In this document: positions 9,072 to 16,657 of the stretch, piece after piece | How the letters are laid out: each line of letters starts with the position of its first letter | How positions within the stretch are numbered: position 1 is the stretch's first letter | From: Clostridiales bacterium | Lineage (GTDB): Bacteria; Bacillota; Clostridia; Oscillospirales; Oscillospiraceae | Direction of reading: 5' to 3' | Length of the DNA: 54,488 nt | Assembly (NCBI GenBank): GCA_014799505.1 | Contig: JAAVHV010000010.1 | Coordinates: 30,559 to 85,046, forward strand | Translations under genes and position numbers: made by a program | The notes under the pieces: model-generated | Seen by the model: only the letters and a program-made list of their open reading frames with translations | What the model was told of the DNA's origin: nothing | Database searches by the model: none

Positions 9072-9341
9072 TTACTTGCCGGCCGCCTCATTAACGCACC
9101 GCAGGGCATTCAGGCTGCGGGGATAGCCGATGAAGGGGACGTTGACGGAAATGATGTCGATGAGAAACGCCAGATGGGACATCATGGCTGTGCGGTCGTC
9201 CAGCCGCACTTGGCTGACCACCTCGTCAAAGGCGAAGTTGTCGAACCGCTCGATGAACTCCGGGTCGGTATCCAGAAGCTTGGACTGACAGCCGGGGAAC
9301 ATCCTCTCGTGGTAATCCTGGGCCGCTTTTGAAATCGTCAT
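9072..9341 (-). pseudogene. carboxymuconolactone-decarboxylase-family gene with internal deletion
   Basis: 89 residues. The N-terminus MTISKAAQDYHERMFPG through FDNFAFDEVV matches the start of the roughly 240-residue double-CMD proteins of clostridia. The C-terminus FIGYPRSLNALRCVNEAA matches the very end of the second CMD domain. The middle, including the Cys-rich active-site region of both domains, is absent although the frame is kept. The join is near HLAFLIDIISV. Start ATG at 9341 follows GGAGGTGTGCACG. The reading frame is translatable, but the usual peroxidase/decarboxylase activity is unlikely. The comparison with family members is from memory, not from an alignment. Confidence 0.7.
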
Positions 9342-9356
9342 CGTGCACACCTCCGT

Positions 9357-9790
9357 TCAAAGTTTTCCGTAGCTCTCGTTGTCCACCGGCTCCAGCCACT
9401 CGCTGGAACACGCATCACCGGGGATCTCGACGGCGATGTGGCTGAACCAGCTGTCAGCCTTGGCCCCGTGCCAGTGCTTCACTCCGGCAGGAATGGTGAC
9501 GACGGCGCCGGGAGTGAGGCTGACGGCAGGCTTGCCCTCCTCCTGATACCAGCCCTCCCCGGCGGTGCAGATCAAAAGCTGCCCGCCGCCGGATTTGGCA
9601 TGATGGATGTGCCAGTTGTTCCGGCACCCGGGTTCAAAGGTCACGTTGGCCAGGAACAGGGGCAGGTTTTCGGGTCAGTCAAAGGATTGAGAAAGGACTG
9701 CCCAATAAAATACTGGGCAAAGGCAGTATTTTCCGTCCCAGTGCCGAAAATGTTGGCGGCTTCAAATTGGGCTTTATCAGCGATCTTCAT
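9357..9790 (-). pseudogene. cupin-domain protein, one-base frameshift
   Basis: A cupin starts with ATG at 9790 (MKIADKAQFEAANIFGTG, then QYFIGQSFLNPL) after GGAGGTCATCCAAC, and runs to a stop after about 50 codons. The conserved continuation NVTFEPGCRNNWHIHHAKSG is in another frame from 9644 down to 9357. Restoring one G in the run 9659-9662 would rejoin them as about 145 residues. The metal-site His pair (WHIHH), GGGQLLICTAGEGWY and IPAGVKHWHGAK are intact in the 3' half. Such cupins normally stand next to CMD proteins, as here. Either a real decay mutation or a homopolymer sequencing error. Confidence 0.82.
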
Positions 9791-9828
9791 GTTGGATGAC
9801 CTCCATATCAAAGATTGTATTTGCGGTT

Positions 9829-10662
9829 TCAGTTTTCCTGGGGCTTCAGCGGGCCGTAGTAATAGCTGGCGGTGGCGCCGCCGTCAATGAGGATGGTGGA
9901 GCCGGTGATGAAAGCCCCCTTGTCGCTCATGAGGAGTTCGGCCACGTTGGCCACCTCGTCGGCAGTGCCGGGCCGGCCCGCCGGACACTTGGCGAACATA
10001 TTCTTGTAGAAATCGCCCCGGGGGCCGTTGAACTCGTCGATGGCCAGGGGGGTGACGATGATGCCGGGGGCGATGTCGTTGAGCCGCGCGCCGCGCTCGC
10101 CCCACTTGACGGCCTCCGCCATGGTCCGCTTTTCATTGCACCGTTTGGCCAGCTGGTAGGCGTGGAGGGTGTCCCGGATCTTGTCCGGCTGGAGGAAGTC
10201 CAGGTTCAGCAGTTCCTCGGTAGGCGTGCAGGCCAGGGCCTCGTCCTGCTCCGGGGTCAGGGCGGGCATCCGCCAGCCGGACTGGCTGGAGATGGTGACG
10301 CCCACCCCGCCGGGGGCGATGACCTTGCCCACTTCCTCCAACAGCACGGCGGTGCCGTACAGGTCCACCTTTAAAATGGCCTCGATAGGGGCCTGACTGG
10401 GGGACACGCCCGCGCCGTTCACCAGCATGGTGATGGGGCCGTACTTCTGCCCCTCTGCGATGAGGGCCAGTATAGACTCCCGGCTGGAAATGTCAGTCAC
10501 TACGGGGGTCACGTCATAGCCTGCGTCGTTCATGGTTTTGGCGATGGCCTGGGCATTTTCCAGCTTCTTGTCGCCCATGACGATCTTCATGCCGGGGCCC
10601 ATCCGGCGGGCGATGGCCATACTGAGTTGGCCCGCTCCGGTGACAAGCATTACGTTTTTCAT
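9829..10662 (-). CDS. short-chain dehydrogenase/reductase (SDR)
   Basis: 277 residues, classical SDR. VTGAGQLSMAIAR at 7-19 is a variant of the TGxxxGxG nucleotide loop, VNGAGVSPS matches the NNAG motif, ISSQSGW holds the catalytic Ser, and YQLAKRCN is YxxxK. The C-terminus is the usual GAFITGSTILIDGGATASY. It reduces or oxidises a keto/hydroxy group with NAD(P)H; the substrate cannot be read from sequence. Lies between the AKR (22 bases) and the frameshifted cupin (38 bases) in the redox operon. Confidence 0.85.
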   Translation of the reverse strand: MKNVMLVTGAGQLSMAIARRMGPGMKIVMGDKKLENAQAIAKTMNDAGYDVTPVVTDISSRESILALIAEGQKYGPITMLVNGAGVSPSQAPIEAILKVDLYGTAVLLEEVGKVIAPGGVGVTISSQSGWRMPALTPEQDEALACTPTEELLNLDFLQPDKIRDTLHAYQLAKRCNEKRTMAEAVKWGERGARLNDIAPGIIVTPLAIDEFNGPRGDFYKNMFAKCPAGRPGTADEVANVAELLMSDKGAFITGSTILIDGGATASYYYGPLKPQEN

Positions 10663-10684
10663 GGTTCAGGCTCCCTTTTCTGAT

Positions 10685-11791
10685 TTAGTTTCCAAAATAT
10701 CCCGCGATTTCCTTCATCCGGGCGCTCTGCGGCGTATGGAAGGGGCAGCGCTGGTCGCAATGTCCGCAGCTGACACAGGCGGACGCTTTCACGCTCAGCT
10801 TCTCGTAGTGGTTTGCTGCCATTGTGTCCCCGGCCAGGGCCAGGTCGTAGTATTTGTTCACCAGCCCCACGTCAATGCCCGCAGGACAGGGCAGACAGTG
10901 GTTGCAGTAGACGCAGTTGCCCATGGCCGCGGCCGGGGTGAACTGGCCGATGACTGAATAGTCCTTCTCCTCCGATGATGCGGCCACAAAGCCTAAAAGC
11001 TGGTTCAAATCCTCCATCCCCCGCACGCCGGGCACCACGGACAGCACCCCGGGCCGGTCAATGGAATACTGGATGCACTGATACCGGGTCATGGCGGTGC
11101 GGAAGGGGGAGGTCTTGGCGTCCAGCAGCTTGCCGCCGTGGAAGGGCTTCATCACCGATACCCCCACGCCCTCCGCTTCGCACCGGCGCAGCAGCTTGGC
11201 CCGCTCCGCCGTGGAGCCGATGCCGTACTCGTCCCCCTGCTCCAGATCGTAGGCCGGGTTGACGGAAAACATCATCATATCCGCGATGCCGGTGTCCAGG
11301 ATACGGTGGGCCACGGACGGTGTGTGGGAGGAGAAGCCGATGTGCCGGATTTTTCCCAACCCTTTCAGCTCTTTCGCGTAGTCCAATATCCCGGCGCTCA
11401 CCAGCTTGTCGTAATCCTCGTCCTCGTCCACGCAATGGAGGAAACCGAAATCGGCATAGTCTGTGCCCAGGGCTTCCAGCTCCCAGGCAAAGGTCTCCTT
11501 GATGCGCCCCAAATCACGGGACCAGCCGTATTCGCCCTTTTCGTTGTACACCGCCCCCAGGTGGAGCTGGAAAAACACCCGCTCCCGCTGTCCGGAGACA
11601 GCCTTCCCAAAGGGGGCGTAGACGCTGCTTCCACCGCCGCACAGGTCGAAGAAGTTGATGCCGTGGTCAACGGCGGTGCGGACCACCTGCTCGATTTCGT
11701 TTTCCGGGGCGTTCTGAATGCCGCCCATGCCAAGTCCAAGGACGCTGAACCGCTCCTGCTCGGTTCCATGGGGAAGTTGACGATATTCCAT
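10685..11791 (-). CDS. aldo/keto reductase with C-terminal 4Fe-4S domain (second copy)
   Basis: 368 residues. The AKR barrel has VLGLGMGGIQNAP, INFFDLCGGGSSVY (the usual catalytic Tyr region is altered here), RHIGFSSHTP and VSVMKPFHGGK. The C-terminal Cys clusters are CVYCNHCLPCP (about 293-303) and CVSCGHCDQRCP (about 342-353). It is clearly diverged from the AKR at 7153-8259, so the two are unlikely to be a recent duplicate. Start ATG at 11791 has AGGAGGAAAAATC upstream. It follows the flavin reductase gene by 15 bases. Confidence 0.85.
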   Translation of the reverse strand: MEYRQLPHGTEQERFSVLGLGMGGIQNAPENEIEQVVRTAVDHGINFFDLCGGGSSVYAPFGKAVSGQRERVFFQLHLGAVYNEKGEYGWSRDLGRIKETFAWELEALGTDYADFGFLHCVDEDEDYDKLVSAGILDYAKELKGLGKIRHIGFSSHTPSVAHRILDTGIADMMMFSVNPAYDLEQGDEYGIGSTAERAKLLRRCEAEGVGVSVMKPFHGGKLLDAKTSPFRTAMTRYQCIQYSIDRPGVLSVVPGVRGMEDLNQLLGFVAASSEEKDYSVIGQFTPAAAMGNCVYCNHCLPCPAGIDVGLVNKYYDLALAGDTMAANHYEKLSVKASACVSCGHCDQRCPFHTPQSARMKEIAGYFGN

Positions 11792-11806
11792 GATTTTTCC
11801 TCCTGT

Positions 11807-12340
11807 TTAAATTGACTTGCCCATCTCGAATGCTTTTTCATAAGCGGGATGCCTCAGCGCGTCCCCCTTGTCCCAGGCCCCGGTGCCGTAGACGACGCCC
11901 TTTTCCTCCGCCCCGGGCAGGCACCGCAGGAAGCCCCGCAGACCCGCGATGGTCTCCTCCGCGGCGGAGTGCTGGGGATCGGCGGCGGTGACAATGAAAT
12001 AGAACTGCTTATGTTTGATTTCCGTGTACCGGGGGAAGCAGCGATCAATAAAAATCTTCATCTGCGCCGCCATGGAGTAAAAGTACACCGGCACGGCCAG
12101 CACGATCACGTCCGCTGCCAGCACCTTTTCCAGTATCTCCGCCATGCCGTCCTGCTGGACACAGGCGTGGGTCTCCCCACAGCCGTAACAGGCCGTACAG
12201 GGCCGGATGTCCCGCTCCGCCAGCCGGATTTTCCCCACTGTATGCCCCGCTTGAGCTGCGCCCTTCAAAAATTGGTCGCACAGCAGGTCGGAGTTCCCGT
12301 TCTTTCGGGGACTGGAACTGATTGCCAAAACCTTCATCAT
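11807..12340 (-). CDS. NAD(P)H-dependent FMN reductase-like flavoprotein
   Basis: 177 residues, flavodoxin-like fold. ISSSPRKNGNSDLL is the FMN phosphate loop and VPVYFYSMAAQMKIFIDR the second conserved loop. CTACYGCGETHAC is a Cys cluster typical of iron-sulfur-flavoprotein relatives. Two ATG codons lie in tandem (12340 and 12337); the second has the better spacing to GGGGAAG. First gene of the redox operon, directly downstream of a palindrome that could bind the LysR protein. Two further members of this family are at 15544-16657. Confidence 0.82.
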   Translation of the reverse strand: MMKVLAISSSPRKNGNSDLLCDQFLKGAAQAGHTVGKIRLAERDIRPCTACYGCGETHACVQQDGMAEILEKVLAADVIVLAVPVYFYSMAAQMKIFIDRCFPRYTEIKHKQFYFIVTAADPQHSAAEETIAGLRGFLRCLPGAEEKGVVYGTGAWDKGDALRHPAYEKAFEMGKSI

Positions 12341-12428
12341 GCTTCCCCTTTCTTGACCGAGTGGGATTTTATGCTTTTATTTTACACAAGCTAAGGGGCG
12401 GAATCAATTCGGATTTCAAAGGTTGTTT

Positions 12429-12443
12429 ATAAGTACAGCTTAT
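12429..12443. promoter_or_regulatory. candidate LysR operator (T-N11-A palindrome)
   Basis: ATAAG-TACAG-CTTAT is a perfect 5-bp inverted repeat with a 5-base spacer and contains T-N11-A, the general LysR-family site. It lies about 90 bases upstream of the flavin reductase start, in the gap behind the LysR gene. Confidence 0.5.
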
Positions 12444-12451
12444 GTGAAACG

Positions 12452-12486
12452 AAAAAGCGTGCGTCCGACAGGTTCAGACACACGCT
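12452..12486 (-). terminator. terminator of the LysR gene
   Basis: Read on the minus strand, a 10-bp stem (12477-12486 with 12456-12465, one G-T pair) is followed by a run of five T. It ends the LysR transcript before the redox operon. Confidence 0.65.
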
Positions 12487-12493
12487 TGCGGTA

Positions 12494-13378
12494 TCAATCA
12501 AACTGCTCTTGCAAAATGCGGGCGAAGTCCTCCACATGAAGATTTCCGCTGCCTTTTTTCCAGAATGCGCAGTAGTTTCTCAAAATGGGCCTGCCATCCC
12601 GCAGCAGGGGAATACGGCGCAGCGGCCCGGATGCCGGATGGGGCTGGGCCGCACCCTCCACCGGAAGATAACCCTTACCGCCCACGACCAGCAGCCGGGC
12701 CTGCTCCAAATCATCGGCAAACAGGAACTCCCCCTCCAGCCCCACAATGTCCCGGTAGTAAGTCATCTCATTGTCCCGCTGTTCGGACGAGGCCACCAGG
12801 ACACAGGACAGTTCTCGCAAATCCCGGGCGGTAACACTGCCCCGCACAGCCAGCGGGGAATGGGCGGGCAGTTCCACGCGGCAGGCGCTGGTGGTGAGGA
12901 TTTGGTTTACATAGGTGTCAGAAAAAGCCCGCCGCTGGTCGTTAAGCACCACATCTGCCCGCCCCAGGCGCAGAGCGTCGTACAAGTCCTCATGGCTCCC
13001 GTTCAAAACCTCTACGGGTACCTCTGGGTGGGAACGGGTAAACTCCGCCACCGCCAACTGGAATTCCAAGCCGCTGTAGCCCTTGAGGCAGCCCACCCAC
13101 AGCCCGGGCGCGGCCTTCTGCGCGATCTCGGCTGTCTCCCGGCACAGACGGTTTAGCTCATCCAGCAGGGAACGGCCCTTGCGGTAGAAGTGCTCACCTG
13201 CGGCGGTCAATGTGAACGAGCGGTTTTTTCGGCGCAGCAGCTCCACTCCAAGTTCCCGCTCCAGCGCCTGGATCTGTTGAGAGACGGCGGACTGGGAGAT
13301 ATGGCAGCGCTCTGCGGCCTCGGTGAAGCTGCCCGTTTCCGCCACCGCGATGAAATAGCTTAGTTGGCGCAGTAGCAA
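12494..13378 (-). CDS. LysR-family transcriptional regulator, TTG start
   Basis: 294 residues. N-terminal winged helix: LRQLSYFIAVAETGSFTEAA, then CHISQSAVSQQIQALERELG, then the LTAAGEHF turn. The C-terminal half is a substrate-binding domain (residues about 90-294). The TTG at 13378 is chosen because AGAGGAGGG lies 8 bases upstream and the LysR fold starts at the next codon; the frame stays open 24 codons upstream to an ATG without a good ribosome site. The gene is followed by a terminator, a T-N11-A palindrome and the eight-gene redox train on the same strand, its likely target. Inducer unknown. Confidence 0.88.
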   Translation of the reverse strand: MLLRQLSYFIAVAETGSFTEAAERCHISQSAVSQQIQALERELGVELLRRKNRSFTLTAAGEHFYRKGRSLLDELNRLCRETAEIAQKAAPGLWVGCLKGYSGLEFQLAVAEFTRSHPEVPVEVLNGSHEDLYDALRLGRADVVLNDQRRAFSDTYVNQILTTSACRVELPAHSPLAVRGSVTARDLRELSCVLVASSEQRDNEMTYYRDIVGLEGEFLFADDLEQARLLVVGGKGYLPVEGAAQPHPASGPLRRIPLLRDGRPILRNYCAFWKKGSGNLHVEDFARILQEQFD

Positions 13379-13528
13379 GGCTGCTCCCTCCTCTGCCCAT
13401 TCAGGCCAATCAATTAAAATTATTATAAGTTTTTCTTCTGGGCCCGTCAATTGCCTTTTTGCCAGATGACTACAGCGAATATTTGATGCTCATTACCCGT
13501 AAAAATTTTGAACGAAAAGAGTTACAAA

Positions 13529-14149
13529 TTATGTGCATAACCTTTGATGAACCTCTATTTCCAATGTGCCGTCTGGCTGGATCGTGACAAAGTCGATGCG
13601 CTTTTTCACGGTCCGCTCATCAAAGGCGGCCAGACTGAGCTTGTCACATATAGCGTCTCTCATCTGCTGCTCTGGAATGGACGGTGAATGTTTACAGAAA
13701 CGCTTCCCATACTCCACCCGATTGGCACAACGCCAGACCACCTCGCCAGAGGGTCGAGTGATGCGACGATAGTTGCGCCCACATTTCCCACAAACTAAAA
13801 GGCCGCTCAGTACACTCTGTGAGTTGTACCGAGTGGCCTTTCGCTGGTTGGTATCTTCATCAAGATTGCTGCGCTTGCCTTTCTCGCCCTGCGCCATGAA
13901 GAATTCATCAAAGCTGACGATGGAGCCGATGTAGCGCTGGTTGGAGAGCAGATTATTGATCACAGCCTGTGTCCATTGGGCCTTACCCTTTGGTGATGGG
14001 ATACCTTGGGTAAAGAGAAAATCAGCGATACCTTTCAAGCTCATGCCGGAGAGGTGCTGCCGATAGATGGTTCGGACAGTCTTGGCTTTCTCGTGGTCGA
14101 TGGAAACGCTGCCATCTGGAGTTAACATGAATCCATATGGAAGAGACAT
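13529..14149 (-). CDS. serine-recombinase C-terminal region (recombinase plus zinc-ribbon domains), no catalytic domain
   Basis: 206 residues from ATG 14149 (AAAGGGG upstream). Residues about 2-100 are the 'Recombinase' DNA-binding domain of large serine recombinases (LPYGFMLTPDG, GIADFLFTQGIPSPKG, WTQAVINNLLSNQRYIGS). LVCGKCGRNYRR ... WRCANRVEYGKRFCKH is the zinc ribbon. The N-terminal resolvase domain with the catalytic Ser is absent and no frame upstream supplies it. The coding tail after the zinc ribbon is short, with no long coiled coil. It may be a stand-alone accessory recombinase subunit of a lost element or a truncated remnant. Local base composition is richer in A/T than the flanks, suggesting transfer. 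Confidence 0.75.
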   Translation of the reverse strand: MSLPYGFMLTPDGSVSIDHEKAKTVRTIYRQHLSGMSLKGIADFLFTQGIPSPKGKAQWTQAVINNLLSNQRYIGSIVSFDEFFMAQGEKGKRSNLDEDTNQRKATRYNSQSVLSGLLVCGKCGRNYRRITRPSGEVVWRCANRVEYGKRFCKHSPSIPEQQMRDAICDKLSLAAFDERTVKKRIDFVTIQPDGTLEIEVHQRLCT

Positions 14150-14460
14150 GAAAATATCCCCTTTCAAAAGTTACGGATAAGCATATTTAGCACAATGCGA
14201 ATTGTTACTTATATGTGGCTTTAGACGGCAATTTTCATTGTGTGGTGCTCATTAGGATGTCATTTATGGGGTACGAGTCAGAAATTATCCCAGGAAAAGG
14301 AAGAAACCTGCTTTTGAATAAATCAAAAAACAGGTTTCTATGGTTGGCTCAATGTGGCAAAAATACTTTTTCCGAAAGCGCTGCGGTGCAATGACTTTCG
14401 AGAATAAATCTCGGTTTTCGCTCTGGTGAACAGAAAAAACTACCCTCAAGGCCGCTCGGT
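14150..14460. other. gene-free A/T-richer spacer with an inverted repeat
   Basis: No coding region or RNA gene recognised. It contains an interrupted hairpin: GAAACCTG (14303-14310) pairs with CAGGTTTC (14331-14338), with TTTTGA / TCAAAA pairing inside. It separates the recombinase fragment from the DUF1349 gene. Confidence 0.5.
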
Positions 14461-15072
14461 TTAGTCCTTGTCAGGAGCCTGTCCGTTATGGGGCAGCCAC
14501 TTGCACTCAGTGAGTTTCATATGGTCAAAGGCAGCCACAAAAGACGAATCCTCCGGGCTGCAGGCGTAGATGCCAAACCTGATCCTGCCCGCTCCCTCCC
14601 ACATATGGCACACCCGCATCTGCGAGAAATGCTCACCGTCCTGGGAGCATTCTATGCAATAATCGTCCTCCCGGCGGCTGAAGCGGTACCACATGGTTTT
14701 CACTTGGGCAGAGATGGCGGTGGTGGCCCAGTCCGACCAGCCATGATTGGTCACTACGCTGCCCAGGTGCTGGAACTCCCCGTTCTCATACTCCACAGAC
14801 CCTTTGAGCCAGTTCTCACTGTCCAGGTACATCACGATGCCGCACTGATCAAAGCGGTGGTGGGCGCCGGTGAAATCAGTGCGCACGATGAATGAGAAAA
14901 ATTTTTCGTTCGTTTCCATCTGGAGGACAGGGGCGTTGTCATTTCGGAAATGGTAGTAGGTCCGCTGCCAGAGATCGGTTCCGGGCATAGTGGTTATCTC
15001 AATTTTTTCGCTCTGGATGGTGTACTGCTCGGGTTTCCTGACCCAAATCAAATTATTGCTATCAAAGTTCAT
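14461..15072 (-). CDS. DUF1349 family protein
   Basis: 203 residues, a concanavalin-like beta-sandwich: WQRTYYHFRNDNAP, DQCGIVMYLDSENWLKGSVEYENG, and the end FVAAFDHMKLTECKW are typical of DUF1349. No signal peptide. Members occur next to transcription regulators in many Firmicutes; the biochemical role is not known. ATG at 15072 follows AGAGGTGATCAAT, which overlaps the end of the HxlR gene (11 bases between stop and start), so the two are probably cotranscribed. Confidence 0.75.
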   Translation of the reverse strand: MNFDSNNLIWVRKPEQYTIQSEKIEITTMPGTDLWQRTYYHFRNDNAPVLQMETNEKFFSFIVRTDFTGAHHRFDQCGIVMYLDSENWLKGSVEYENGEFQHLGSVVTNHGWSDWATTAISAQVKTMWYRFSRREDDYCIECSQDGEHFSQMRVCHMWEGAGRIRFGIYACSPEDSSFVAAFDHMKLTECKWLPHNGQAPDKD

Positions 15073-15083
15073 ATTGATCACCT

Positions 15084-15419
15084 CTATGAAACCCGATTGC
15101 TGCTTCCCCACTCACACATAGCGTCCAAAATGGGGATCAGTGATTTGCCCCGTTCCGTCAGGCTGTACTCGACCTTGGGTGGGATCTGGGGGTATTCCTC
15201 CCGGTGGACCAACCCGTCCGCCTCCAGCTCCTTCAGCGTGACGCTGAGGGTCTTGTAGGAGATCTCCCCGATGTACTTCTTCATCTCGTTGAACCGGACG
15301 ACTCCAAATTCCATCAGCGTGTACAGGATGATCATTTTGTACTTCCCATTGATCAGCGACAGGGTATAGCTGAACCCCGTTCCGCTGAGGCATTCATTTG
15401 AAATACAGCGGCCGCTCAT
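15084..15419 (-). CDS. HxlR-family transcriptional regulator
   Basis: 111 residues, winged helix. MSGRCISNECLSGTGFSYTL is followed by LINGKYKMIILYTLMEFG, RFNEMKKYIGEISYKTLSVT and the wing YSLTERGKSLIPIL. HxlR proteins are dimeric repressors that often sense electrophiles or redox stress through Cys residues; Cys5, Cys10 and one near the C-terminus are present. ATG at 15419 has TAAAGGAGAGTGTAAA upstream. It is divergent from two flavin-reductase genes, with a palindrome in between, and is likely to control both directions. Confidence 0.88.
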   Translation of the reverse strand: MSGRCISNECLSGTGFSYTLSLINGKYKMIILYTLMEFGVVRFNEMKKYIGEISYKTLSVTLKELEADGLVHREEYPQIPPKVEYSLTERGKSLIPILDAMCEWGSSNRVS

Positions 15420-15438
15420 TTTACACTCTCCTTTAGGT

Positions 15439-15465
15439 AAGTATCGCACCTCAATGTGCGTACTT
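15439..15465. promoter_or_regulatory. candidate HxlR operator palindrome
   Basis: AAGTATCGCAC (15439-15449) and GTGCGTACTT (15456-15465) form an inverted repeat with one extra base in the left arm. It overlaps the -35 region of the flavin-reductase promoter and sits just upstream of the HxlR start, a classical place for repression. Confidence 0.6.
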
Positions 15466-15491
15466 GACGTTTCCGATCTTCTTGCTATGAT
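15464..15491 (+). promoter_or_regulatory. sigma-A promoter for the flavin-reductase pair
   Basis: TTGACG at 15464-15469, 16 bases, TATGAT at 15486-15491. It starts inside the palindrome given above and drives the gene at 15544. Confidence 0.6.
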
Positions 15492-15543
15492 AATACTATC
15501 ATACGCGGGGAAAGTCAAGCCCGCGGAATTGGAGGACAACATC

Positions 15544-16089
15544 ATGAGTAAGAAAATCGTGGTCATCACCGGCAGTCCCCGGAAGAACGGCAACAGCTTT
15601 GCTATGACGGACGCGTTCATCAAAGCGGCGGAGGCAAAGGGCCACACCATTACCCGCTTCGACGCGGCCATGAGGAATGTGGGCGGCTGCCACGCCTGCG
15701 AGACCTGCTTCAAGACCGGGAAGGCCTGCTCCTTCGACGACGACTTCAACACTATCACCTCTGACATCCTGGAGGCGGACGCCGTCGTGTTTACCATGCC
15801 GGTCTATTGGTACTCCATTCCCGCGCAGATCAAGGGTGTGATTGACCGGCTGTTTTCCTTCGTGGTGGGCGGCAAGGACATCGCGGGCAAGGAGTGCGCG
15901 CTGATCACTTGCTGTGAGGAAGATGATATGTCCGTGATGGACGGGGTACGTGTCCCCCTGGAGCGCTCCGCCGCGCTGCTGAAGTGGCATATGGTCGGCG
16001 AGGTACTGATCCCTGGCGTTCTCAACGTGGGCGACATTGAAAAAACGGACGGCTGTGCCCAGGCGGCGGCTTTGGCAGATAAATTCTGA
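15544..16089 (+). CDS. NAD(P)H-dependent flavin oxidoreductase
   Basis: 181 residues, flavodoxin-like. ITGSPRKNGNSFAM is the FMN loop, CHACETCFKTGKAC a Cys cluster, and MPVYWYSIPAQIKGVIDR the second flavin loop. Start ATG at 15544 follows TTGGAGGACAACATC. It is divergent from the HxlR repressor and 19 bases upstream of a paralogue. The arrangement suggests an inducible response to an electrophilic or quinone-like compound (inference). Confidence 0.85.
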   Translation: MSKKIVVITGSPRKNGNSFAMTDAFIKAAEAKGHTITRFDAAMRNVGGCHACETCFKTGKACSFDDDFNTITSDILEADAVVFTMPVYWYSIPAQIKGVIDRLFSFVVGGKDIAGKECALITCCEEDDMSVMDGVRVPLERSAALLKWHMVGEVLIPGVLNVGDIEKTDGCAQAAALADKF

Positions 16090-16108
16090 GAAAATGGAGG
16101 ACGAACCT

Positions 16109-16657
16109 GTGGCTAAAAGCATCGTTATTTTGAACGGAAGTCCCCGGCAAAAGGGCAATACCTCCATGCTGGCCAAGGCGTTCACCGAAGGTGCGGAGAG
16201 CGCGGGGCATACCGTCACTGAGTTTTTCCTGGGCGGCATGGACATCCACGGCTGCAAGGGCTGCTTCGGCGGGCACAGCGGCAAAGAGTGCCCCTGTGTC
16301 CAGCATGACGACATGGATCAGATTTACCCAGCGGTAAAGCACAGCGACGTGGTGGTGCTGGCCAGCCCGCTGTATTACTGGACGATGAGTGGCCAGCTCA
16401 GGACAGCCCTTGACCGGCTGTTTGCCCTGGAGGAAGGGGACGGCAACCTCCTGCGGGGGAACGGCAGGGCTTCCGCGCTGCTGATGGCGGCGGAGGGCCG
16501 CGGATTTGAGGACGCGGTCCTTTACTTTGACCATTTGATGGAGCATCTGCGGTGGAAAAATCTTGGCAAGGTGCTGTGCGGCGGCGTGATGGACGTGGGC
16601 GATGCCCAAGGCCGCAAGGAGCTGGACGACGCCCGTGAGCTGGGCAGATCAATTTAA
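16109..16657 (+). CDS. NAD(P)H-dependent flavin oxidoreductase, paralogue
   Basis: 182 residues from the GTG at 16109 (AATGGAGGACGAACCT upstream); an in-frame ATG at 16094 would add five residues but overlaps that ribosome site. ILNGSPRQKGNTSML and SPLYYWTMSGQLRTALDR are the two flavin loops, and GCKGCFGGHSGKECPC is the Cys cluster. It pairs with the preceding gene under the HxlR-linked promoter. Confidence 0.82.
   Translation: MAKSIVILNGSPRQKGNTSMLAKAFTEGAESAGHTVTEFFLGGMDIHGCKGCFGGHSGKECPCVQHDDMDQIYPAVKHSDVVVLASPLYYWTMSGQLRTALDRLFALEEGDGNLLRGNGRASALLMAAEGRGFEDAVLYFDHLMEHLRWKNLGKVLCGGVMDVGDAQGRKELDDARELGRSI

Noticed and set aside
13440-13560. A short plus-strand reading frame (FLPDDYSEYLMLITRKNF...) between the LysR gene and the recombinase fragment
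   Set aside because: It looks protein-like but has no start, no ribosome site and no family I recognise; it could be a gene remnant but is too short to call.
15420-15797. N-terminal extension of the HxlR protein to 237 residues
   Set aside because: It would run through the divergent promoter and into the flavin-reductase gene; HxlR proteins are about 110 residues and the ribosome site is at 15419.
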